Below, piece by piece: positions 1 to 9,070 of a stretch of 13,212 bases of DNA (the first letter of the stretch is position 1; each line of letters starts with the position of its first letter). Both the position numbers and the translations under genes were made by a program. Below the pieces are notes generated by a model that saw only the letters and a list, made by a program, of their open reading frames with translations, was not told the DNA's origin and did not search any database. Source of the stretch: Azonexaceae bacterium (GTDB lineage: Bacteria > Pseudomonadota > Gammaproteobacteria > Burkholderiales > Rhodocyclaceae); contig SSTB01000028.1 of NCBI GenBank assembly GCA_009469665.1, positions 1 to 13,212 on the forward strand. The letters are read 5' to 3'.

Positions 1-28
1 CACAAAAACACCACCGCGAGGAGCAGGG

Positions 29-2221
29 ATGGGGGACAGAACAGGGCCGGTACTCCGGCACATCGCAAGCTTCGGGACTACCGCGCAGCCGGGCGATACG
101 CTTCCCGGGCCGGTGGCGCCGGGCATGACGCTCAATTCTCCGGTGGGGGTTGCCCTGGACCGGGCGGGCAACGTCTGGGTATGCGATACGGGCAACAACC
201 GCCTGCTGGTCTTCGATGCCGACCTGAGCACCCTGCGCCATGTGCTCCACGCGCCGGAAAGCGCGGTGGGGGGCGAGGCGGCGCTGCCCTTCCACATGCC
301 CTTCCATGTCTGCCCCCACCCTGAAAAAAACCGGGTCTTCGTCTCCGACATGGGCAACAGCCGCATCGTGGTCCTCGACCTCACAGAAGGCGCACCGCGC
401 TTTGCAGGAGCCCTGGGCAACACGGCGCAGAAGGGCTTTGCCCCCTTGCAGGATCCCAACGGCCTCACCTTGGTGCGCGGCAAGAAGGGCTTCGAACTCT
501 TCGTGAATGACGAATTTTTCCATAACGCCACGGATCCCCTGCGCAACCGCTGCGTGCGCCTGACGGAAGACGGCCGTTACCTGGGGGAATTCCGCTCGGT
601 CCAGGTGAAGGGCCGGCGGCACGATCTTACCTGGCCCCAGGGGCTCGCCTCCGACGCCAAGGGCCATCTCTACCTCGCCAATACAGGCAATTACGAAATC
701 CTGCGCTGCGCCGCCGACGCGCCGGTCGACGGCGACTACGTGGCCAGCGGGGGCAGCACCCTCATCGCCCACCGCTTCGGCACGCCCCGAGGCCTGGGCA
801 TGCTCAACATCATGCGCGACGTGAATGTGGTGGGCGACCGGGTCTTCGTACCGGACCACGTCGCCAACACCATTTCGGTCTATCACACCGACGGCCGCCC
901 CCTGGCCACGGTGGCGGGCCTGCGGGCCGGCTGGCACCACGGCCCCGAGCCGGTCAATTCGCCCAGCGACCCCCTCTACTACTTCCTGGAAGACACGACC
1001 CTGGTCAGCCCCTACGTGATCTGCGACGGGGGGGCTCCGGATGTCTTCTTCATCAGCGAGCCCTTCACCTCCCGCATTCTCAAGGTGCGCATCGATTTCT
1101 CCCACGGGCCTCGGGCGACGGCGAAACTGATCGCCGCCGTGGGCAAGCGCCGGGACGACCCCGCCAGCGCGAGCAACGAGCAGTTGAACTGCGTCACTTC
1201 GGTCATCGCCTTTGCCCAACCGGAATCCAGCCCCGGGGCTGCGGCCAGCCCCGCAGCCGCCTGGCCGGTTTCTGCCAGTGCCGCCCTGGCCGGCCAGTAC
1301 GACGTCTGGTGGGGGCATCTTACCCGGGCCACCCTGCAACACTCTGGCGGCGCCGATTGGCTGCGCGAGGCCCGCCTGGTGCTCGATGCGGGGAATTGGC
1401 GCCTTACCGCCTGCCGCGCCCAGGGCGCCGGCTACGTGCCCGACCCTGTTCAGCTCGACGCTTGGTTCCTGGCCGGCAACCTGGGCCTCGCCTCCTTCGT
1501 CCCGGACTTTCCCCTGCTCGGGCAATGGGTTCCCGGCACGCCCATCGTCCTGGCCGGCAATTTCGATACCGGAACCATCAGCCTCTACCAGATCGGCCCC
1601 CTGGGCAATCTGGTCAATTTCGGCCTGCCCTTCGGCGTCAAGGGCAAGGGGCCGGCCTGCCTGTCCGGTCCCCAGGGCATGGCGGCCTCCGGCGACGGTC
1701 ATGTCTATATCGCCGACACCCTCAACAACCGCATGGCCCACTGGCAGATTCTGCCCAGCGGCACGGCGCGCCCGATCCGCACCTTCGTCTGGGAGGGCGA
1801 AGTGCGGGGCGACTCCCCCTTCACCCCTACCGACGCGGCCCTCGCCGCCGACGGGCGCCTCTACGTGACGGACCAGTTCAACGACCGCATCTGCGTCTTC
1901 GACCGTGACGGCCGCTCGCTCTTCAGCTTCGGCCGCCAGGGCTACTGGGAGGAAGGCAACCCCGATGGCGAGCGCTTCATGCTCCCCACCAGCCTGGCCA
2001 TCGAAGGCGAGCGCCTCTATGTGAACGATCTGGTGAACCGCGCCCTCAAGGTGTTCGCTCTGGGCGCAGACACCCCCCGCTTCATCGGGGGGCTTTCGCT
2101 CTTCAAGCTGAGCACGGCGGAGGGCGGCGTGTGGATGCCCTTCCTCATGCACGCCCGGGAAGGTCGGGTGTATCTTGCCGACTCGACCTACAACATCGTC
2201 CAGGTCTACGCCTGCGACTGA
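29..2221 (+). CDS. NHL-repeat beta-propeller protein, cytosolic
   Basis: 730 residues with no signal peptide or membrane segment, so probably cytosolic. About ten copies of an NHL-like repeat are visible, of the form P-x-G-x-A, then G-x-V/L-Y-V-x-D, then N-x-R-I-x-V-F. Cores lie near residues 38-63, 91-117, 142-178, 203-226, 254-285, 325-352, 547-573, 599-624, 652-676 and 703-727. Such repeats form blades of a propeller used for ligand or protein binding, and ten suggest two propellers. Residues about 385-520 do not fit the repeat and contain an Ala/Pro/Ser-rich linker followed by an unrecognised segment. The ATG has a good ribosome binding site (AGGAG at 19-23, 5-nt spacing). It is the first gene of an apparent operon with the giant kinase and the diguanylate cyclase; any promoter lies outside the window. 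The fold is well supported. The role as sensor input or scaffold is inferred only from position, and an enzyme of the NHL superfamily cannot be excluded. Confidence 0.85.
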   Translation: MGDRTGPVLRHIASFGTTAQPGDTLPGPVAPGMTLNSPVGVALDRAGNVWVCDTGNNRLLVFDADLSTLRHVLHAPESAVGGEAALPFHMPFHVCPHPEKNRVFVSDMGNSRIVVLDLTEGAPRFAGALGNTAQKGFAPLQDPNGLTLVRGKKGFELFVNDEFFHNATDPLRNRCVRLTEDGRYLGEFRSVQVKGRRHDLTWPQGLASDAKGHLYLANTGNYEILRCAADAPVDGDYVASGGSTLIAHRFGTPRGLGMLNIMRDVNVVGDRVFVPDHVANTISVYHTDGRPLATVAGLRAGWHHGPEPVNSPSDPLYYFLEDTTLVSPYVICDGGAPDVFFISEPFTSRILKVRIDFSHGPRATAKLIAAVGKRRDDPASASNEQLNCVTSVIAFAQPESSPGAAASPAAAWPVSASAALAGQYDVWWGHLTRATLQHSGGADWLREARLVLDAGNWRLTACRAQGAGYVPDPVQLDAWFLAGNLGLASFVPDFPLLGQWVPGTPIVLAGNFDTGTISLYQIGPLGNLVNFGLPFGVKGKGPACLSGPQGMAASGDGHVYIADTLNNRMAHWQILPSGTARPIRTFVWEGEVRGDSPFTPTDAALAADGRLYVTDQFNDRICVFDRDGRSLFSFGRQGYWEEGNPDGERFMLPTSLAIEGERLYVNDLVNRALKVFALGADTPRFIGGLSLFKLSTAEGGVWMPFLMHAREGRVYLADSTYNIVQVYACD

Positions 2222-2236
2222 CCGGTCTCGCTCCCC

Positions 2237-5200
2237 ATGCCCCAAGCCGCCGACTTCCACCTGAAAGAGCTGCTCTACGAAAGCCCCTCGACCCGCGTCC
2301 TGCGGGCCCTGCGGCAGTGCGATCGGCGACCGGTGATCCTGAAGGTGTTGAAGGAAGGCGATCTCGCCCGGGAGCATTTCGAGCGTTATCAGCACGAGTA
2401 CGAGCTTCTGAAAAGCCTGGCCTCACCCGGCATCGGGCAGGCCCTGGACTTCGTCGCCCTGCCCGAGGGGCACGCCCTGGTGCTGGAGGACGCCGGCGGC
2501 GAATCCCTGGCCCGGCGCCTCACCCGCGGCGCCCTGCGCCTGCCGGAATTTCTCGACATCGCCATCGGCGCCTGCGAGGCCCTGGCCGAGGTTCATCTGG
2601 CCGACATCATTCACAAGGACATCAGCCCGGGCAATCTGATCGTGACGGCGGCGCGGACGGTCCAGTTGATCGACTTCGGGCTGGCTTCGCGGCTTCCCCG
2701 CCTCAACCCGGCACTGCGCAATCCGGAGGCCCTGGAGGGGACGCTGGCCTACATCGCGCCGGAGCAGACCGGCCGCATGCATCGCAGCCTCGACTACCGG
2801 GCCGACCTCTACGGCCTGGGCGCCACCCTATTCGAACTGCTCGCCGGGCGCCCCCCCTTCCCCGGCGCCGACGCCGCCGAAACCGTCTATTCGCACCTGG
2901 CTCGCCGCCCAACGGACTTGCGCGAGCTGGTGCCCGGGCTGCCTCCGGTCGTCGCGCGCCTGGTGGCCCGTCTTCTGGAAAAGAGCGCCGAGGATCGCTA
3001 CCAGAGCGCCTGGGGCATTCGCGCTGACCTGTTGCGCTGCCGCGACGGCCTCGCCCGGGGAGCGCCCATCGAGAACTTTGCCCTGGGCGCCGCCGACGTG
3101 CCGCAACGCTTCCAGCTCAGCGAGAAGATGGTCGGCCGCCAAACGGAGATCGAGCGCTTGGTGGCAGCCTTCGAAGCCGACCGCAGCCAGCGCCATTTGG
3201 TGCTGGTGAGCGGTTACTCCGGCATCGGCAAGAGCACCCTCGTGCGGGAATTCTGCCGCCCCCTGACCGGCATCGGCGGCAGCCTGGTAGCGGGAAAGTT
3301 CGACCAATTCCAGCGCAACACCCCCTACAGCGCCCTGGTGGCGGCCTTCAGCGACTTCCTGCACCAGGCGCTGCTGCTCGACGACGCGCGGCGCAGCGCC
3401 CTGCGCGACCGTGTCCTCTCCGCGGTGGGGGAAAAGGGGGCCGTCGTCGCCCACGTCATCCCGGCCATCGAGGAATTGATCGGCCCCCAGCCGCCGGTAC
3501 CGGAACTCGCCGGCAACGAGGCGCAGCACCGCTTCCGCGTCATCTTCCGCCGTTTCGTCCAGGCCCTGGCCGCCGAAGATGCCCCCCTGGTGCTCTTCCT
3601 GGACGACCTGCAGTGGGCCGATACCGCCACCCTGCGCCTGCTGGAATCCCTCGCCGCCGGCGACGACCTGCACCACCTGCTCATCATCGGCGCCTATCGC
3701 GACAACGAGGTGGACGCCGCTCACCCCCTGCGGGCGATGATCCTGCGGCTGATCGACGAGGAGGCCCCCCTCACCGAAATCACCCTCGCCCCCCTGTCCC
3801 TGGAAGCCATCACCGAGCTGATCGCCGCCTCCTTCCACGCCGCGCCGGAAGACGCGCTCCCCCTGGCGGCGCTGGTGCAGCGCAAGACCCTGGGCAATCC
3901 TTTCTTCGTTGGCCAGTTCCTGCACACCCTGTATCGGGAAGAGCTCATCACCTACCGCCTGGGCGACGACCAGCGCCGCTCCGGCTGGACCTGGGACATG
4001 GCGCGCGTCGAGGCCATGGCCATCACCGACAACGTGGTGGATCTCCTGGTCGAGCGCCTGCGACGGCTGCCCCAAGCCACCCAGGCAGCCCTGCGCGAGG
4101 CGGCCTGTATCGGCAATGCCTTCTCCCTCGACACCCTGGCCATCATCCATCGCTCGCCCCGCGAGAAGCTTTTCGACGACCTCCTGCCGGCCCTGCGCGG
4201 CGAACTGCTGCGCAGCGCGGGAGACGGCTCGGATGGCGAGCGCTTCGCCTTCAGCCACGACCGCGTGCAGCAGGCCGCCTACGCCCTCATGGACGGCGAA
4301 GCGCGCAAGGCCCTGCACCTGGACATCGGCCGGCTCCTGCTGGAAAGCCTGGCGGAAACCGATCTGGAAGAGCGGATTTTCGAGGTGGTGGATCAACTCA
4401 ACGCCGGGGTCGACCTGATGGCTGCCGGGCAGGAAAGCTTGCGTCTCGCCGGTCTCAATCGCCGTGCGGCGGAGCGGGCGGTGCGGGCCAACGCCTACCA
4501 GGCCGCCCTCGACTATCTCGACGCGGCCATCGTCTGTCTGCCCCCGGACGCCTGGTCCTCCTGCCATGGCGCCGCCCTGGACCTCACCCGCCGCCGGGCC
4601 GAGGTGGCCTACCTGGCGGGCGACTACGACCGCTCCATGGCCGACATCGCCGTGGTGCGGGAAAAAGCCGAGAACGTCCTCGACCGGGCCGGTATCTGCG
4701 CCCTCCTGATCAGCGAGTACACCGTCCTGGGCCGCAACGCCGAAGCGGTGGAAGAGGCCCGCGAGGCGCTGGCCCTGCTGGGCATCAGCGTTCCGCAGGG
4801 CAACCTGCGCGAGGCCCTGGAAGCGGAGCTCGCCCCCATCCGCGCCGCCATCGCAGACCGATCCATCGCCTCCCTGGTCGACCTGCCCGAAATGACCGAC
4901 CCGGTGCAGCGTATGGCCATGAAGGTGCTGATGCCGGTTCATACCGCCGCCTACTTCGCCGGCCAGCGCGAGCTCTACGGCTGGTTCCTGGCCAAGATGA
5001 CCCACCTGTCGCTGGCCTACGGCCACGTGCCCGAATCCCTCAAGGGCTACGCCAGCCTGGGGGGCGTACTGTGCGGCGACTTCGGCGAATTCGCCGAGGG
5101 CTACGAATTCGCCCGCCTGGCCATCCGGCTCACCGAGCGCTTCCCGGACAACGGCCTCAAGTGCCGCGCCAGCCTCATCATGGTGTCCTTCGTGAATCAC

Positions 5201-8200
5201 TGGATGCGGCACGTACGCGAGGGCGAGCACTACCTGCAACCGGGCATAGACGCCGGCCTGGAGGCGGGGGAGCACCAGTTCGTCAGCTACCTGATGATGT
5301 GGGGCGGCACCATCAACCAAATGTTCCGCGGCGCCAATCTGGACCGCCAGATGCGACAGATCGACGAGGCCCTGGCCTTCACCCGCAAGGTGAAGAACCA
5401 CCTGGCCACCGACTCCATCGTCGGCGCCCGGGCGGTGGTGGCCAACCTCCTGGGCCGCACGCCAGCGCCCGATTCCTTCGACACGGTGGACATCAGTGAA
5501 GCGGATTTCGTCGCCGCCTGCCGGAGCCACAACAGTCAGTCCTCCCTCTGTTTCTACCACTGCGTGCGGGCCTGGGCGCTCTATCTGCACGGCCATTACG
5601 CCGCAGCGCGGGAAAGCATCGAGCAGGCGGCGTCTACGGTCCATTTCATCGCCTCCTACGTCACCGAAGCCGACGTGCGCTATTTGCACTCGCTGATCTA
5701 CATCGCCCTGGACGATACCCTGCCCCGACCCGCAATCATGGACCGGGTGGATTCCAACCAGGCCCTGCTCAAGCGCTGGACACAGCATTGCCCGGACAAT
5801 TTCCGCCACAAGCACGCCCTGGTGGAAGCCGAGCGGGCGCGCCTCGAACAAAGGGTCGGCGACGCCCTGTCCCTTTACGAAGTGGCCATCGCCCAGGCGG
5901 CCCAGGGCGGCTTCATCCACGACGAAGCCCTGGCCAACGAACTGGCCTGCCGCTTCTGGATGGCGCGGGGCAAGCTCGATTTTGCCGCTGTTCACCTGCG
6001 CCGTGCCTACCGCGGCTATCAGGCCTGGGGCGCCCAGAGAAAGCTCGACCAGCTGGCCGAGCACTACGCCAACGTCTTCGCCGCAGGCCACCAAGAGGGA
6101 GGCCGCGGACGGCGTTCCGCGCCCCGCCGCTCGACCACCCACACCAACACCCAGGCCACCAGCCGCGCCGCCGACTCCCTCGATCTGGACGCCATCGTGG
6201 GCGCTTCCCACCTGATCGCCGGCGAGCGCGATGCGGAGGCCCTGAAGCAGAAGCTGATGCACGTCGCCCTGGCCAACGCGGGCGCCGACCGGGGCTTCCT
6301 GATCCTGGACGTGGACGGTGCCCTGACCATCGAGGCTCGGGCCGAGGAGGGTGCCGATTTCAGCGCCTTGCCCTCGCTTCCCCTCGACGCAGCGGCATCC
6401 AGCGGCGAATTGCCCGTGGCCCGCTCGGTGGTCGCCTTCGCCGCCCGTACCGAGCAGGCCGTGGTGCTGGCGGATGCCACGGCGGACGAGCAGTTCGGCC
6501 GCGACCCTGCCATCATGCAGCACGGCGCGCGCTCGCTCCTCTGCCTTCCCCTGATCCATGCGGGCAAGCTCTCGGGTCTGCTCTACCTGGAGAACCGTCT
6601 GGCCTGCGGCGCCTTTTCCCCGGCCCACGTACGGGTGCTCGAAATTCTCTCCTCCCAGATGGCCATCGCCATCGAAAACGCCCGCATCCTCAGCCACCTG
6701 GACGAGCGGGTGCGCACCCGCACCGCGGAGCTGGAAGCCGCCAATCGCTTGTTGCAGGATGAGATCGCCGAACGCATCGAGGTCGAGGCTGCGCTCAAGG
6801 TGGCCCGCGAGGAAGCCGAGGCCGCCACCCGCGCCAAGAGCGACTTCCTTGCCCGCATGAGCCATGAAATCCGCACCCCCATGAACGCGGTCATCGGCCT
6901 GGGCGAACTCCTGCAACGCACCGAACTCACGCCACGGCAGAAGGATTACGTACGCAAACTGGGCAGTTCTGCCAACACGCTCCTGGGCATCATCAACGAC
7001 GTGCTCGACTTCTCCAAGATCGAAGCCGGCCGCATGAGCGTCGAGATCATGCCCTTCTCCCTGGACGAGGTGCTCGACAATTTGGCCAATGTGGTGGTCG
7101 GCCCGGCGGAGGAAAAAGGTCTGGAGGTGCTGATCGAGCGGGGCGACGCGGTCCCCACCACGCTCCTGGGCGATTCCCTGCGCCTCGGTCAGGTGCTCAT
7201 CAATCTGGCCGGCAATGCGGTCAAATTCACCGCGCAAGGCGAAGTGCTCGTCGCGGTGCACCGGCTGTGCGACGGGCCGGACGGCGAGTTGTTGCGTTTC
7301 TCGGTGCGCGACACGGGGATCGGCATCAACCCGCAGCAATTGGAGAATCTCTTCCAGCCCTTCCATCAGGCCGACGGGACGATCACCCGCCGCTTCGGCG
7401 GCACCGGCCTGGGACTGGCCATTTCGCGCCAACTGGTCGAGCTGATGGGGGGCACCCTGGAGGTCCGCAGCGGCGAAGGTCAGGGCACCACGTTCTGGTT
7501 CGACCTACCCTGCCGGGAAGCCCCGGCGCTGCCCGTAGCCAGCGCGCCGAGCACCCCGGAAACCCCCTCGATTTCCGGCCGCCGCGTCCTGGTGGTGGAC
7601 GACAATGCTACCTCGCGCACCATCCTGGAAGCGCTCCTGCAGCGCCTGGACCTGGTCGTCGAGCAGGTGGACTCCGGCGAGACCGCCCTGGAAGCGATCG
7701 CCCGGGAAAACGCCCTCGGCGGCCGGGGCTACGACCTGGTTCTCATGGACTGGCGCATGCCCGGCCTGGACGGCATAGAAACCACTCGCCGCATCCGCCG
7801 CGAGTTGCACCTGACCCGCGTGCCCGCCGTGCTCATGGTCACCGCCTACGGCCGCGAGGAAGTGGTGCACGAGGCGGAAAAGGCCGGCATCGATGGCTTC
7901 CTGGTCAAACCGGTGAGCGAAGCCCTGCTGACCGAAACGGTGCTTAGCCTCTTTGGCGTCCCCGGTCATCACAGCCCGGGGGCGCTGGCCGGCGGCTCCG
8001 GCATCGGCGACCCTCTCGCCGCCATCCGCGGCGCCCGGGTGCTACTGGTGGAAGACAATCCCATTAACCAGCAGGTGGCCGCCGAACTGCTGCAACAGGC
8101 GGGCCTGCGGGTGGACATCGCAGCCGATGGCGCCAGTGGCGTGAGCAAGGCCTGCACCGGCGTCTACGATCTGGTGCTCATGGACGTCCAGATGCCCGAC

Positions 8201-9070
8201 ATGGACGGCTACGAGGCGACGCGACGCATCCGCGCCTACCCCGGCCTTGGGGAACTGCCCATCGTAGCCATGACGGCCCACGCCCTGGCCGGCGACCGGG
8301 AAAAGAGCCGCGCCGCCGGCATGTTCGACCACCTGACCAAGCCCATCGACAGCAAGCGCCTGGAAGCCGTCCTCCTGCAATGGATACGCCCGGCCGGGCG
8401 CGGCGAGGACCGTCGCCCGCCGCCGCCCGAGAAGGCCCGGGAGAGCGCCGCCCGTGTCTATCCGGCCGTGGCCGGCTTCGATCCGCTGCAAGGCCGCGCC
8501 CAGGTGGGCGGCAATGACGGCCTCTATGCCCGCCTATTGGGTGAATTCGTACAGGCCTACGCCGACGCCGGGGCGCAGCTCGCCATATTGCTCGAAGGCG
8601 GAGAGGTCCGCCGGGCGGGCATTCTCGCCCATTCCATCAAGGGCACCGCCGGAACCCTGGGCGCCGCCACCGTATCCGCCGCCGCCGCTGCCCTGGAGCA
8701 GGCCCTGATCGGCGAGGGCGCGGAGAGCGGGGCAAACCCCGCCCCGCTGCTCAGCACCCTGGCCGATGAACTCCGGATATTCTGCGACGCCCTGAGAGGC
8801 GTTGGCGCGGCCCCCGCCGCGGCCGCGGCCGTGCCAACCGGCACCGCCGGCGCCCCCGTCGCCGCCGATCTGGAGAAACTGCTGCGCCTCATCGACCTGG
8901 GCAGTTCGGAAGCCCTGGAACTGATCGAGCGCCTGCGGGAAGGCGGCGACGCCACCCTGGGAGAGCAACTCGCCCGCATTGCCGGGCACGTCGAAGATGT
9001 AGAATTTGAAGAGGCGCGCGATCTCGTCTGCACGATGCTCGTAGCCCTCAATCGAGGAGAAACGGCATGA
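2237..9070 (+). CDS. Trifunctional Ser/Thr kinase / AAA ATPase / hybrid sensor histidine kinase with GAF, two REC and HPt domains
   Basis: 2277 residues, no membrane segments. (1) Ser/Thr kinase, about 8-270: Lys36, HKD catalytic loop with Asp128 and Asn133, DFG at 146-148, APE at 174-176; the glycine-rich loop is not recognisable. (2) AAA-type ATPase from about 298: Walker A GYSGIGKST at 326-334, Walker B with Asp456-Asp457. (3) Helical TPR-like region to about 1285, then an Arg/Ser/Thr-rich linker. (4) GAF, about 1315-1480, then coiled coil. (5) HisKA with His1543; HATPase with N-box around Asn1656/Asn1660, DTGIG at 1692-1696, GGTGLG at 1721-1726. (6) REC1 with Asp1838 and Lys1891; REC2 with Asp1983 and Lys2035. 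(7) HPt with His2132, an Ala-rich linker and a C-terminal helical module. This is the HstK-like multi-kinase architecture known from cyanobacteria, extended with REC-REC-HPt. All key residues are present. Start: the first ATG after an in-frame TGA, 15 nt downstream of the NHL gene, with no visible Shine-Dalgarno. Signal and substrates are unknown. Confidence 0.95.
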   Translation: MPQAADFHLKELLYESPSTRVLRALRQCDRRPVILKVLKEGDLAREHFERYQHEYELLKSLASPGIGQALDFVALPEGHALVLEDAGGESLARRLTRGALRLPEFLDIAIGACEALAEVHLADIIHKDISPGNLIVTAARTVQLIDFGLASRLPRLNPALRNPEALEGTLAYIAPEQTGRMHRSLDYRADLYGLGATLFELLAGRPPFPGADAAETVYSHLARRPTDLRELVPGLPPVVARLVARLLEKSAEDRYQSAWGIRADLLRCRDGLARGAPIENFALGAADVPQRFQLSEKMVGRQTEIERLVAAFEADRSQRHLVLVSGYSGIGKSTLVREFCRPLTGIGGSLVAGKFDQFQRNTPYSALVAAFSDFLHQALLLDDARRSALRDRVLSAVGEKGAVVAHVIPAIEELIGPQPPVPELAGNEAQHRFRVIFRRFVQALAAEDAPLVLFLDDLQWADTATLRLLESLAAGDDLHHLLIIGAYRDNEVDAAHPLRAMILRLIDEEAPLTEITLAPLSLEAITELIAASFHAAPEDALPLAALVQRKTLGNPFFVGQFLHTLYREELITYRLGDDQRRSGWTWDMARVEAMAITDNVVDLLVERLRRLPQATQAALREAACIGNAFSLDTLAIIHRSPREKLFDDLLPALRGELLRSAGDGSDGERFAFSHDRVQQAAYALMDGEARKALHLDIGRLLLESLAETDLEERIFEVVDQLNAGVDLMAAGQESLRLAGLNRRAAERAVRANAYQAALDYLDAAIVCLPPDAWSSCHGAALDLTRRRAEVAYLAGDYDRSMADIAVVREKAENVLDRAGICALLISEYTVLGRNAEAVEEAREALALLGISVPQGNLREALEAELAPIRAAIADRSIASLVDLPEMTDPVQRMAMKVLMPVHTAAYFAGQRELYGWFLAKMTHLSLAYGHVPESLKGYASLGGVLCGDFGEFAEGYEFARLAIRLTERFPDNGLKCRASLIMVSFVNHWMRHVREGEHYLQPGIDAGLEAGEHQFVSYLMMWGGTINQMFRGANLDRQMRQIDEALAFTRKVKNHLATDSIVGARAVVANLLGRTPAPDSFDTVDISEADFVAACRSHNSQSSLCFYHCVRAWALYLHGHYAAARESIEQAASTVHFIASYVTEADVRYLHSLIYIALDDTLPRPAIMDRVDSNQALLKRWTQHCPDNFRHKHALVEAERARLEQRVGDALSLYEVAIAQAAQGGFIHDEALANELACRFWMARGKLDFAAVHLRRAYRGYQAWGAQRKLDQLAEHYANVFAAGHQEGGRGRRSAPRRSTTHTNTQATSRAADSLDLDAIVGASHLIAGERDAEALKQKLMHVALANAGADRGFLILDVDGALTIEARAEEGADFSALPSLPLDAAASSGELPVARSVVAFAARTEQAVVLADATADEQFGRDPAIMQHGARSLLCLPLIHAGKLSGLLYLENRLACGAFSPAHVRVLEILSSQMAIAIENARILSHLDERVRTRTAELEAANRLLQDEIAERIEVEAALKVAREEAEAATRAKSDFLARMSHEIRTPMNAVIGLGELLQRTELTPRQKDYVRKLGSSANTLLGIINDVLDFSKIEAGRMSVEIMPFSLDEVLDNLANVVVGPAEEKGLEVLIERGDAVPTTLLGDSLRLGQVLINLAGNAVKFTAQGEVLVAVHRLCDGPDGELLRFSVRDTGIGINPQQLENLFQPFHQADGTITRRFGGTGLGLAISRQLVELMGGTLEVRSGEGQGTTFWFDLPCREAPALPVASAPSTPETPSISGRRVLVVDDNATSRTILEALLQRLDLVVEQVDSGETALEAIARENALGGRGYDLVLMDWRMPGLDGIETTRRIRRELHLTRVPAVLMVTAYGREEVVHEAEKAGIDGFLVKPVSEALLTETVLSLFGVPGHHSPGALAGGSGIGDPLAAIRGARVLLVEDNPINQQVAAELLQQAGLRVDIAADGASGVSKACTGVYDLVLMDVQMPDMDGYEATRRIRAYPGLGELPIVAMTAHALAGDREKSRAAGMFDHLTKPIDSKRLEAVLLQWIRPAGRGEDRRPPPPEKARESAARVYPAVAGFDPLQGRAQVGGNDGLYARLLGEFVQAYADAGAQLAILLEGGEVRRAGILAHSIKGTAGTLGAATVSAAAAALEQALIGEGAESGANPAPLLSTLADELRIFCDALRGVGAAPAAAAAVPTGTAGAPVAADLEKLLRLIDLGSSEALELIERLREGGDATLGEQLARIAGHVEDVEFEEARDLVCTMLVALNRGETA

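Noticed and set aside
2828..7432. Very long open frame (about 1534 codons) on the minus strand, antisense to the kinase gene
   Set aside because: It lies opposite a kinase with unmistakable domains in the correct order. Long antisense frames are expected in GC-rich genes with strong third-position bias, and its translation is low in recognisable motifs.
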